From positions 76,224,213-76,288,212 of the forward strand of contig NC_087064.1 in assembly GCF_963678635.1 (NCBI RefSeq): a stretch of DNA of 64,000 nucleotides, in the 5' to 3' direction. Below the pieces are notes generated by a model. The model was not told the DNA's origin, did no database searches, and saw only the letters and a program-made list of their open reading frames with translations. The DNA comes from Symsagittifera roscoffensis (taxonomy: Eukaryota; Xenacoelomorpha; Acoela; Convolutidae). A program made the translations under genes and the position numbers. Shown here in pieces: positions 54,401 to 64,000 of this stretch (position 1 is the first letter of the stretch; the number at the start of each line of letters is the position of its first letter).

Positions 54401-55399
54401 CCATAAAAAACTATCTGGAAACAAATTTCAAAAGATGCTGCTGGGCAAATTTTGACGTGTCACAATAGTTTATACGCAGAACCACTGGGAAGATAAATCA
54501 TTTCAATCGAATCAGAAAGATAGTAAGTCCAGTCGGCGCCGTTCATAGTCGTCAACAAGCAAAGGGCCAGTATATGTTGGGCCGATTTCTTCTAACAAAA
54601 ATAGGAATCAAACAACAACGAGAGAAACCTAGACACCAAATGCTACTACACATTGATTCAAGACAAGAAGCCCAGTGAAACAGACTGAGCAAAGACTATA
54701 TACACGCATTGAAAAATCCAAGAAATGTTTCAGAAAAATTTCAATCCATCAAACAAAATGGACTCAGAGTGTCTAGACATCAACAGGAAATGGTTAAAAG
54801 GATCTTATTGAGAAGAGTGATCAATATCCTGTGAAAAAGTTAGAAAAAGGCAGTGACAAACAGTTTAACGGTTCAATCGTGATAACAGTGAAATACAAAG
54901 CAATAAACTAAATTGGCATTAGATTTGAGCAAGTCAACAAACAAATCAACAGAACAAGATGTGAAATGCCCCGTATTGAAATATAAATAGTCAACGTGGC
55001 AAAAACGATCTAAACAATGATAACTTAGGAGGGCTTTCCACAATAACTGATGTACCATACGCGTACGCACATATCAAACTGGTTGAAAGCACTAAGGAGT
55101 AATGCAATTTTAGCCTCCTTGTAGAACAAGGAACTGGTACTTACCAATTCTAGACAGAATGATACGACCTGACAGTTATTCCGGCCGAACTCCGGAAGGC
55201 AATCTATCTCACAATAACAAACTAAAAGAATACATTCGCATTCTTTGACCGAGACTATCAGAGATACAAATGAGAAAATATCCGACCAGCAATTGGCGAT
55301 GAAATTCCTACCGGACAATCTGAACAAATGAAAATTATTTTTTTTTGTGGAACATTAATCACTTTTATTTCAAAGAAGTAGAGTGGTCGAGTTTTACTT
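54401..55399. other. Probable continuation of the decayed gypsy element
   Basis: The base composition stays less AT-biased than the flanks, with short pol-like open pieces but no motif that I can name. No gene is supported. Confidence 0.35.
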
Positions 55400-55615
55400 T
55401 TATCGAGGAAGTGGCAAGACCTTAGTCAAGAAATCAGTCGTAGTCGAAAATTTACGAACACCAAAAATCTTCAACCAATTTAAATAATTCATGGTGTCGA
55501 TACAATATTTGACAAAATATAAGCCAAAACTCGCCGCCGAAGCGACCCAAATCAGACCGCTCTGAAAAAACAGCGAAATAAAAAGTTCGAACAAATCGGG
55601 TGTCAAAACTTTCAT
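55400..55615 (-). CDS. 71-aa hydrophobic protein or processed retrocopy
   Basis: ATG at 55615 opens 71 codons to a stop at 55400. The protein has two hydrophobic stretches (LFELFISLFFQSGLIWVASA and ASFGLYFVKYCI) and a basic C-terminus. On the minus strand an AATAAA lies about 25 bases past the stop (about 55368-55373). It is followed after ~18 bases by a run of nine or more A. That is either a genuine 3' end or the tail of a retrotransposed copy. No family was recognised. Confidence 0.35.
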   Translation of the reverse strand: MKVLTPDLFELFISLFFQSGLIWVASAASFGLYFVKYCIDTMNYLNWLKIFGVRKFSTTTDFLTKVLPLPR

Positions 55616-55639
55616 AGAAAATGTAAACCCGTTAGTGGA

Positions 55640-58600
55640 AAATAATGAGGTCAGACAGTTTTATCAAAATGTAGAAACAAAAATAATATGTGATGTAATT
55701 AATCGTACTTGGATTGGAGACGGCACTAGAACAAGCGTTCCATGTGCGTCGAGTCTTGTAAATACCTGCAGGAAAAAACATTCCACTAAGGAATTGGAGC
55801 TATTAAGGGTAATTTAATCGGTAGAGCATTTTAAGTACTACCTCTACGGCAAATAATTTTTATAATTTGGTAGCCATCAAGCTCTTCTAAGCGCACAAAA
55901 GGGTCAGAGAAATCAGAGACGGTACAATCACGATTACCTATTCTCCAACTGGATCTAATATCCAAGTAGTAACTTCATGAAGCAATGTTTAGCATGATTT
56001 CGAATTTAAATTGTAGACAGGAGAATCACGAAAACGACAACTCTCTTGCTCTAGATGTTTATCGGTGCCCTGAAGGTCACCTGAAAACTTTGGCATTCAG
56101 AGCCAATAGTATAACTTAAAACTTTTTGATTTTATATTCGGCCTTGAATGCCAAAGTACCGATGTGACATTCGCGGCACCGGCACACAAACTGTCGATCC
56201 TTGAACTTTCCTAAAAATTAATTCCGCTTGAAATTTCTCACTGTTTGAAATGTAAAATTCCTAGTTTTGTAATGTCTCACATTGCTTTTTGTTTTAAGTT
56301 GTATTTTCTTTATCTAGACATATCGAGACTACAGTTCTCAAGTTTTTCTAGATCTTTTTTATGCAACAAATCACTTTTGTTTTTAAAAATATTCTTTCAT
56401 ATGGTTAATTTCTGTAATCGAAACTTTTATAAAAATAAAACAAAAAACTATAAAAATGTAGATCTATCAATTGCTGTCTTCCAAAAATGCGAATTTTTGT
56501 TTTGCAAAAATTTGCTACTGAACTGAAAAAACCTTTGATCAATTGGTATCTAAAAATGCGACAAAAATGCTGCGTTTTTTCAATGTGCATTGCTTATGAT
56601 AGGCGCCGAATCGATTTGATAAAAATAACAAAAAATTCACATATGCCTGTTTTAAGTTTGCGATAGCAATGTTTTTCAATTGGGATTTAATTTTTTTTTT
56701 GGTCGAACATAATTGTTCACAGGACGTGCTGGAACCACTTCCTGGAAGCGTCTGTTAGCAATAAATTTACTGCGAAAATAAGTTTTGGCACGTTGGCCTT
56801 TTAAATATCTACCTTTTTAAAAAAATTTCTACTTTTCTAAATTGTTTTTTTTTACCAACTTGAACTGTTAGAGAAAATTTTTGAAAGGGTTTTTCAAGAT
56901 TAAGGGCTTGAAAGTATTCGGTCTATATTATCTCGGCTTAGTGGTTTCATTATGCTGTGTTTAGCAAATAAAAAAAAACATTTGTGTGCAGGGACTAGAT
57001 GCAGTCGAATAGAAAAGAACAATGGTTCATTCCAAGCAGACATCCAACGAGGTTTGCAAAGTTGTATCCAGGCTGTCCTACTTCTTAGCATCCAAAAATC
57101 TCCCCTGTGAAATATTAATAGCTTACATAATTATGTTGGCATACAGCCCTGTAAGGAACTCTGTAGAATAATGAGTAAAAATTGAGATAAAATTGAGATT
57201 GTAGCACAAATAGTTGGTAAAATCATCACCCAGTGCATAAATTCCGACCATAAAAATATTTTAAAAAAAAATTCACACTACATAGGCTAAAAAAACCCAG
57301 CTAGCAGCAGAGTACGCAATTCACAGCCTAAGAAAGAAATTGAAAAGCCTGGGACTGAAGCAATTTTACTTACAGGCGCGGAAATTGTTATTAAATCATT
57401 GAACAGAGGAGTTGCTCTCCAGAGATTGAAAATCCTGTGACCAAAAATGAAGTATGCGCTCTCTAACTCATTTGAAAACCCTTGTAAATGTTTATCAGTT
57501 AGACGCTTGGGTTCCTGTGGCAATGAGCATGAAAGAAGCAGCGAAAACTCCAAGGAACGAGTTCTTGAAAAACACACAGACACTCAAAAAAGGTACGCTG
57601 ATAATGGAAATGTTGCGGTAGAGTTTACGGCTACGACGTAAGTCTTTCGAAGTTTTTTGAATGAGAACAGACAGGAAGAAGTACTGAACATTTTTGAAGA
57701 ACAAATATAGTAAAGATATAGTAAATTAAACATTGAAATCATAAGCAGAGACATTGAATTGATTCAACGTCTCCTTTTTTCTAAAAAAAATTTATTCTCT
57801 GATAAAATTTGAGTTCAGAAAGCATAGAGGTGCGATATGGCTTTAATATACTAAAAACGCCTCGTTCATGAGCGTGCGCACAACGTTTTACACTCATTCC
57901 CACTCATACACACCTAAGACACAATGAAATTTACTTTCCTAGACGAAGTAAACCATGATATCGAGATAGTGCCGATTCTTCAACCGAAAGGGAAGGCTAC
58001 CACAATACGGCAACCACTAAGGAAGATGACGTCAGAGTTGACGTTAAGCCTATTGGACTCTGGCGAGGCCGTTTAGTCAAACCTTTTTGAAGTGAAGTTT
58101 TTGAACCCCACGCCAAGTCTTATGCTCAATAACCGAACGCGTTTGTTTTTTTTAGGCTGGTTAATGTTGCTTACTGAAATTCATAATATTAAAAAAATGG
58201 TAATTGAAAAGTTTTGGGACAATCAATGCATAATTAAGATTAAAGCTGTTTTTTTGTTCACAAGCCATCTTAGATCAACAAAAAGTCACCAACAAGCCAA
58301 AAAAATATCTTGAAAAATTTTTGATCAATCAAAATTATACAACTGTAATTGCATAACAAATTAGGTTATCATCGAAAGCTTTTAATAGTATGTTTTTGAA
58401 ACTGTTGTTTGGTTTTTCATAATTAGATCAGTTGATATGCGCTTCAATCAATTTTTGACAGTGTTTGTCAAAACATTTCTTGAGTGTTTTGTTTTCGAAA
58501 TTTTTGTTGTTGTTGAAATTAAGCTGTTTTCAAACAATTTTGCAGCTTCTGAATAAGCGTGTTTGCTCTTACATCGCCATGAAAATTGAAAAACTATATA

Positions 58601-61017
58601 CAAAAAAAATTTGCCATGAAAAATGACGAAATCAGCGAGGCGCTGTATGCTATATTAAGATCCAACGGAGCGCAGCAGGTTAGGCTCAACGTGTTGTCAA
58701 AAACACAAACAAGGTTCACCACTTCGTAATGTCTTTTTCTACCTGGTAACTCGTATGACTATCTAAGCAAAACTCTAGTTAATTATTTAAAAAAATATTA
58801 AATATTGACGGGTCAAACATAGATGCTAACTCTCAATTGGCTGGATAAATTTTGGAGAAAACAGAACTGGACAATGATGAGAGTATAATTGCATCTGATA
58901 TCAAAGAGATTAAACACTAATGACTCGCACAAGTTGGCTCTTTAACTAGCCATTAAAAGATTGCATGAGCAAACCATTTCTCTGGAAATGTTTCAAAAAA
59001 CTTTGGAAAACTACTAACTCTGGTTGTGAAGAAGGTGCACTTTGAACGCATTGGTTTATGGTATATTCAAAAGTTCGGCTTAGCATTGAGCGCAACCCTT
59101 GCAGAAATACTAGCCATTTCGGGGCTTTGATACTGCGAACCTGACTTGAAGAAAGATGTACAAAAAGTTTATTTGCAAATGGACATGACTACGGAGTCTG
59201 CGTTGGTTGTCAGACAAAAGGGACATGTTGAACTGAGCGGGTAGTTTTTTGTAGAAAATGTTCCTTTAGCGTGTGGAAAGTTATCGATATCCAAATACGC
59301 AAACATCTCTGCATTTATCTGTCATTGTAAAACATGCAAAAAACAAGAAACAGATCCGTCCAAGAGAGGTATTAAAAATTTTCTAGGATATGTGGAGGAC
59401 GTTGTTAGTATCGTGAAGAGCAATGCTAAGGGTAGTTTTCAGTGCTGCTCAGGCAGCACACGATTTGAATTTGAATTTCAACATTGAAGAACTCGATAGT
59501 AACGGTAAGTTGTTCTTTTTTGGAATTGACTAAATGAGGACTCACAAAAACAAGTCATAAGTTGGGTGTGAACTCACGAAAACAGATCACAAGCAACGAA
59601 AACCCACTGACACCGGCAAATTAAAAATTTTGTGAACTGCGTTTCCTGACAGTACAGATTAAATGTTATTGAAGGTACGGTCTATTGGGTTTTCTAAGTA
59701 CCCCAACATAAGTAAATTTTGACAAAATAATGTTGTAAGACCGGAAACAATTGATTGACAATCTTTCTTCGGAAATTTACCCTTTTTGACAACCAAATAT
59801 CGAGGCAATCCATCGCAATTACTATCTGCAAAAGTGAAGAACTGCTGAGCTAAAGTAAGAGGTTTTAGACCAAACAGGCAACACTCATAAACCACTCACT
59901 TTATAGGCCTCGCATACTTCGAGGCAAAGGCCAAAAGTCAACATCCACGAAGAGTTCTGAAGCCGGCAATTGACCTTAAAATTGTATTGCATGTATTAAT
60001 ATTGCTAAAAAAATCAATTAACTGACTCGTCAGAATCCAAGATAATCCCGAAAAGAAAAATTTTAATAGGTAAAGAACAAAAAATTCAAAAATCTCAAAA
60101 TTTTACAAGAAAATATTATTCAAAAATATGTAATTTAATAGGTAATCACAATTTTTCAACATTCGCCTGGAAAGTACATAACGACGGAAAGTGAAACTGT
60201 ATCCTTTAAAGATTGGCTAGCGTCAAGATAGAGCTTCACGTGCTTTCAACAGCCTCTACAAAAAGCCAGTTCAAAATAGTCCACATAACATCGCATCGAC
60301 AAAGTTGTTACTGCTTAAAGACTATCAGCCGAGTCGCACAAAATAATTTAGTTTCATGTGCAAAATAGTGAATCATGGCTGGTTCTCAGTTTCCCCAGAC
60401 CACGAGGTCAACCCTAAAAACGAGGTAGGCACATTTTCACTTGTATATTATTATATTACTGCTGTTTTTGTACAGTAGAAAAAATCACCCTATCCATCGG
60501 AGATGGATCAACCTTTTCCTTAACTCATATCTTCTCACAGCCTGATACTGAAAATAGATGTTATAATTTAAATTAAGGGCATCTCTGGAAGCTAAAAATT
60601 GTTGAAATAACAGTTCAGGATTGTGACTCCAGGCCCCTCCGTTTTCTTCAATATCTTTGAAGAAACGTCTTCTTCACAACCAGGAAGGGTTGCAGTCTTC
60701 ACTTTTGCCCTTCCTCTGATTCGCTCAATTCTCAGGGTAACGATTGTAACAGCACAATAGTTACAACTCGGAAAGCTTCTTAATGATTGACTCTGTTAGC
60801 GTTACTTAGTTTCGTATCGATCTCGCTCGTCGTGGTTAATCTCTCTTCTAGCGAAAATCGCGGTGCTGATTTTCGCAGTTTTTAGTTCTTGCAAAAATGA
60901 ATGGGAACGTGTCATGCACGCCCAAATCGAAATTTTAAAAATAATCACTTCCGGATTCATTCAATTAGACGATTAACAACCTAATTCATCGAAACAGTCA
61001 TTTTTCTCGTCGAATGA
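55640..61017. other. AT-rich intergenic DNA, no firm gene
   Basis: Isolated open pieces show coding-like composition: 57924-58076 plus (51 codons, MKFTFLDEVNHDIEIVPIL...), 57500-57640 plus ending near a GTAAGT, and 59895-59659 minus (FFTFADSNCDGLPRYLVVKK). None has a recognisable domain or a consistent chain of exons. They may be transposon debris or exons of unrecognised genes. Confidence 0.35.
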
Positions 61018-62547
61018 GATACCCATGATGAAGAACAAACATGTAACAACTCGGACTGTGTTTCTCCTTCTGGTATTGTAGATTTGATTCTATGTGATTT
61101 TTGTAAAAAGTGGTGCCATGACGTATGTGAAAATATCCCGCCTAAACATGGGGATACCGTTGACACCTATAAATGTGTTGCTTGCTCCGGATTTGATAGT
61201 GACAGTGTCTTTCCCAGCACTACTGGACTCAGTCAAGCCTTTTCAATGTGTACTTTAGACGATGCGACCGAGAGTGAACTCATCGTTGAAAGCTCGCTGG
61301 CTGACTTTGAACATGCCAACAACAGTACCACGGTCTGGGGAAACGTTCCAGTCGAAAATGTGATTGCAGAAATCTCGCAAGCCTATGAACAAATTGTGTA
61401 CTGGCGGAAAAACTTGTTCAAATTGCCTTCTGGTAGTCCTGGAAAAAAGTATGTTACCCAGATGGTTATTTTGTTGAAAGAATGGAACCTGAAGGGCCAG
61501 TTTGAAAGTACTGCTCCAAAAACCGAGTAAAATCTGGAAAGCCGAGGATCATCTGCGGTACTTGGGTGAGAGACCTGCTAAATGGAAAGAAGATCAATTA
61601 TCCAATCTGGTACGCGAAGGCCGCGCCATACAGAGTATGTTACCATCTGTTCGAGGAAATCAAAGAGATGCAGCAGCAATGCACAAACAGTTTTCATGGT
61701 CGATGCTCCAGGGAAAAGTCAGTGCTGCAATGAACTACCTTGAAGCTAACGCCAACTCGACTGTTCTTGATGTTACCCCTGAAGTTATTGAAATTTTGAG
61801 GGAAAAACATCCGCCTGCTCAGCCAATGAAACTGAAAGGTCTCTTGAAAGGTCCTGTTGATGATGTTCCTGTTACTGTTTATGATGATATTACAGGCGAA
61901 GATATTCTCAAGTCCATCACTATCACTCGCGGGGGTGCTAGACCGTCAGGTCTTGACGCTTTGGGTCTTCGAAGAATATGTTGGTCGATGTCCAACGATC
62001 TCTGCGAGGCACTTTCTATGACGACGAGGCGTCTTTGTAATTCTTACGTGGATCCGTTTTCTCTCTCCCCTCTCCTGTCCAATCAGCTTCTGGCGCTGGA
62101 CAAGAACCCTGGGATCCGACCCATAGGCATTGGTGAATGTTTGAGACGTGTTATTGGAAAAACAGTTACGCAGAAGTTTAAGAGCCTGTTTACCGAAACC
62201 GCTGGGCCTCTTCAACTTGCTGCTGGCCACTTGTCAGGATCTGAAGCCGCGGTTCACGAAGCACGCGCCTTGTTTGAAAACAATGAAACTGACTGTACTC
62301 TCCTTGTTGACGCGGAAAATGCGTTCAATAAATTGAAAAGACAAGTTGTTCTGCACAACCTACAAGTTTTATGTCCCATTGTCGCCAAGTTTGCTATAAA
62401 TCTATATAGACGCGCAAACCGCCTTTTTACATTTAACAATGAGCTTTCTGGCGAGGAAGGTGTCACTCAAGGGGACCCTTTTGCTATGATCTTCTATGGT
62501 CTATCCGTTATCCCGCTCATCTACTCACATGGTACCAAGTGCATAAC
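61018..62547 (+). pseudogene. PHD-finger reverse transcriptase, frameshifted and cut by a gap
   Basis: Frame 1 (61018-61530) encodes a PHD finger (CNNSDC ... LILCDFCKKWCHDVC ... YKCVAC), then a helical region, and stops. Frame 2 (from about 61502) continues with a reverse transcriptase: GGARPSGLDALGLRRICW, ALDKNPGIRPIGIGECLRRV, LLVDAENAFNKLKR, EGVTQGDPFAMIFYG. It runs into the 200-N gap before the expected ADD motif. The +1 shift between frames near 61500 is either a real mutation or a sequencing error. RTs with this LDKNPG..PIGIGE signature are common in cnidarian and other invertebrate transposons. I am not sure of the clade, and no LTR is visible. Confidence 0.75.
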
Positions 62548-62747
62548 NNNNNNNNNNNNNNNNNNNNNNNNNNNNNNNNNNNNNNNNNNNNNNNNNNNNN
62601 NNNNNNNNNNNNNNNNNNNNNNNNNNNNNNNNNNNNNNNNNNNNNNNNNNNNNNNNNNNNNNNNNNNNNNNNNNNNNNNNNNNNNNNNNNNNNNNNNNNN
62701 NNNNNNNNNNNNNNNNNNNNNNNNNNNNNNNNNNNNNNNNNNNNNNN
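62548..62747. other. Assembly gap (200 N)
   Basis: Exactly 200 undetermined bases, a conventional placeholder size. Sequence on the right is G-rich low complexity and does not continue the RT, so the true gap may be larger or the join may be wrong. Confidence 0.99.
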
Positions 62748-63110
62748 TGGGGAGTTGATTGCGGTTGCATCAGTGTGGGAGGAAGGGGCTGAGGAAGCTT
62801 CATCGGGATTTGAGTATGGAGGGGTTAGAGGGGGGGGGGGTTGGAAAAGGTGGATGGGCTAGGATCGAAGTCTGCAAATTCATCGGGGGTTTCAATATCA
62901 GAGCTTTTAAATTGTGAAATTGAGTGAAAAACTGTGTTCGTTGAAGTGTTGTCTGAGTCCATGCTTGGTGAATTATTAGTACATGATGGTTCAGAGTTGG
63001 AGGGAAATCAAGTAGTGGTGAGATCTGGGAGTGACATTGAAGGTTGGATGGTATGAAAGAGAATGGTTGAGGGATTCAATCTGGCGGCTCATCGTGGGCT
63101 AAAAAGATGG
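62748..63110 (-). pseudogene. Ser/Pro/Asp-rich minus-strand coding trace
   Basis: On the minus strand a stretch reads as a disordered acidic peptide (SPSMDSDNTSTNTV, then SSDIETPDEFADFDPSPST). It is interrupted at a poly-C run (about 62830-62841), where the frame changes before PPYSNPDEASSAPS. A stop lies just upstream. The poly-C run is a likely site of a length error. It enters the gap. No domain was recognised. Confidence 0.3.
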
Positions 63111-63582
63111 TTGTTCTGAGAACGGAAATTAGTGGTATGAGGCTGTTCTATAATCTGTTCTTACGTCTCGTCTACATTTAGTTCTTGTGCTACAATGTAG
63201 GTAACTGGACTTTGTGGGTATCTATGACTTGTAGAGATGTGCTTTCTTAGGGATATGTTCCTGTAGTTTCATGGTACTTTTGTAATGTATGTAATTGTGG
63301 TGCTGTAGGTGTCGTGTTTCTAGTATCTGGTGAGTTATGATATGCATTAAGTGTAATTGATATTTTTTTGTTATATACCTTTATTTGAGCGTCTAAAAGG
63401 ATTTTGTTAATTGAGTTTGAAAATATTCCGAAGAAACCAGCAAAAATATGCGTGCTGCACTTGCTTGTTTGTCAACTTGTGTGAAAATTGCGCTTGCATT
63501 GTAAAGTTAAAATGTTTTCATTAATGAAGAGAGAAATCTAAAAAAACTAAACATTGCATACAATATGATATCTTTCTAAGAT
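63111..63582. other. AT-rich intergenic DNA
   Basis: The segment is T- and G-rich (ttgtaatgtatgtaattgtggtgc) without a supportable ORF. Confidence 0.4.
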
Positions 63583-63960
63583 TTAAAAGGGCCATCCTAG
63601 AAAGGCGAGTCGTTCATTTTTTAAATTTACAAAACTAAAGATATTGATAGGTGATATATATTGTGGACGGTGTTTTTCACCGTTAAGAAAATTGTACTCT
63701 TTTATTTCTTTGAAGTATCCACTGTAGTCTTGTGTGTAGATGTCTGAAAATCCGACAATTTCTGCGAGTTTCTTTAAACTTTGGTCGATGGCTTCTATTT
63801 GTATTGTGTCCATCTTTGTGAGGAGTTGTTGAAATTGTTGTGTCCGCATGTGATGTTGTATATCTGATCTGGTGTATATACCTATTGGTTGTAGATCTAT
63901 ATTTGGGTTTCTAGCAATAGCTTTAATTTTTTCTGATGGAAATTTCTGTAATGGTGGCAT
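63583..63960 (-). CDS. Unrecognised 125-aa ORF, possibly a terminal exon
   Basis: The open minus-strand frame runs from ATG 63960 to a stop at 63583. The protein is hydrophilic and helical (HMRTQQFQQLLTKMDTIQIE, SLKKLAEIVGF) and ends LAFLGWPF. A splice-acceptor-like sequence, 'ccaccattacag', lies just inside the start (about 63948-63957), so this may be the last exon of a gene that begins beyond the window. No family was recognised. Composition is more coding-like than the flanks. Confidence 0.4.
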   Translation of the reverse strand: MPPLQKFPSEKIKAIARNPNIDLQPIGIYTRSDIQHHMRTQQFQQLLTKMDTIQIEAIDQSLKKLAEIVGFSDIYTQDYSGYFKEIKEYNFLNGEKHRPQYISPINIFSFVNLKNERLAFLGWPF

Positions 63961-64000
63961 AAGTGTAGGGTATGGCCGGAGAAAATAATATTTATTTTCA

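Noticed and set aside
60374-60424. Short exon-like ORF (MAGSQFPQTTRSTLKT) ending at a GTAGGC donor, upstream of the PHD-RT
   Set aside because: Only 17 codons with an average donor. The PHD frame is already open upstream of the only acceptor-like site, so linking them is not supported.

Overview
The window is metazoan nuclear DNA. Its genes have introns with GT-AG borders, one host gene is a recognisable animal family (TMEM151), and the rest is mostly transposable elements in AT-rich repeats, with one 200-base assembly gap. A small-genome marine invertebrate fits. A tunicate such as a larvacean is plausible, because env-bearing Ty3/gypsy 'Tor' elements are known there and the introns are short. 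The sequence alone does not settle the species.

Region 1 (1127-16927) is a complete, apparently young 15.8 kb LTR retroelement of the env-bearing Ty3/gypsy (errantivirus/Tor-like) kind. Its two 329-bp LTRs differ at one base and it is flanked by a 5-bp target duplication. It carries gag with an RGG-rich tail and a zinc knuckle, a slippery heptamer of the MMTV type, and pol with protease, RT, RNase H and DD35E integrase. Pol is fused at its C-terminus to a TARG1/OARD1-type macro domain that keeps both catalytic residues. An unusual 4 kb accessory region lies between pol and env. It holds an antisense gene that reads cleanly as five spliced exons (345 codons, integrase-type zinc domain), one or two small antisense membrane ORFs, a 123-aa antisense ORF, and a divergent pair of promoters inferred at 12880-13159. 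A 111-aa sense ORF and a full-length F-like Env follow. This arrangement is the main candidate for a previously undescribed system: a retrovirus-like element with genes on both strands and its own ADP-ribose hydrolase.

Region 2 (16933-28977) has no convincing genes. It is built from degenerate tandem and dispersed repeats: a ~165-bp array, a ~160-bp satellite, a short hairpin motif that recurs with a fixed end, and a perfect 543-bp tandem duplication. Region 3 (28988-33075) is an intact 2A-PHD-endonuclease-RT-zinc-finger LINE (CR1/Ingi-like). Region 4 (33076-38505) is a 2.7 kb direct duplication containing hAT-type MITEs in opposite orientation.

Region 5 (39616-43728) is the one clear host gene, a four-exon TMEM151-family membrane protein with a hAT MITE (8-bp target duplication) in its first intron. 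Region 6 (43729-61017) holds a tRNA-derived SINE, a tetranucleotide microsatellite, a second block of the ~160-bp satellite, a TCGAC-rich minisatellite, a decayed gypsy gag/protease and two low-confidence minus-strand coding candidates. Region 7 (61018-64000) has a frameshifted PHD-finger reverse transcriptase running into the gap, then poorly resolved minus-strand coding traces.
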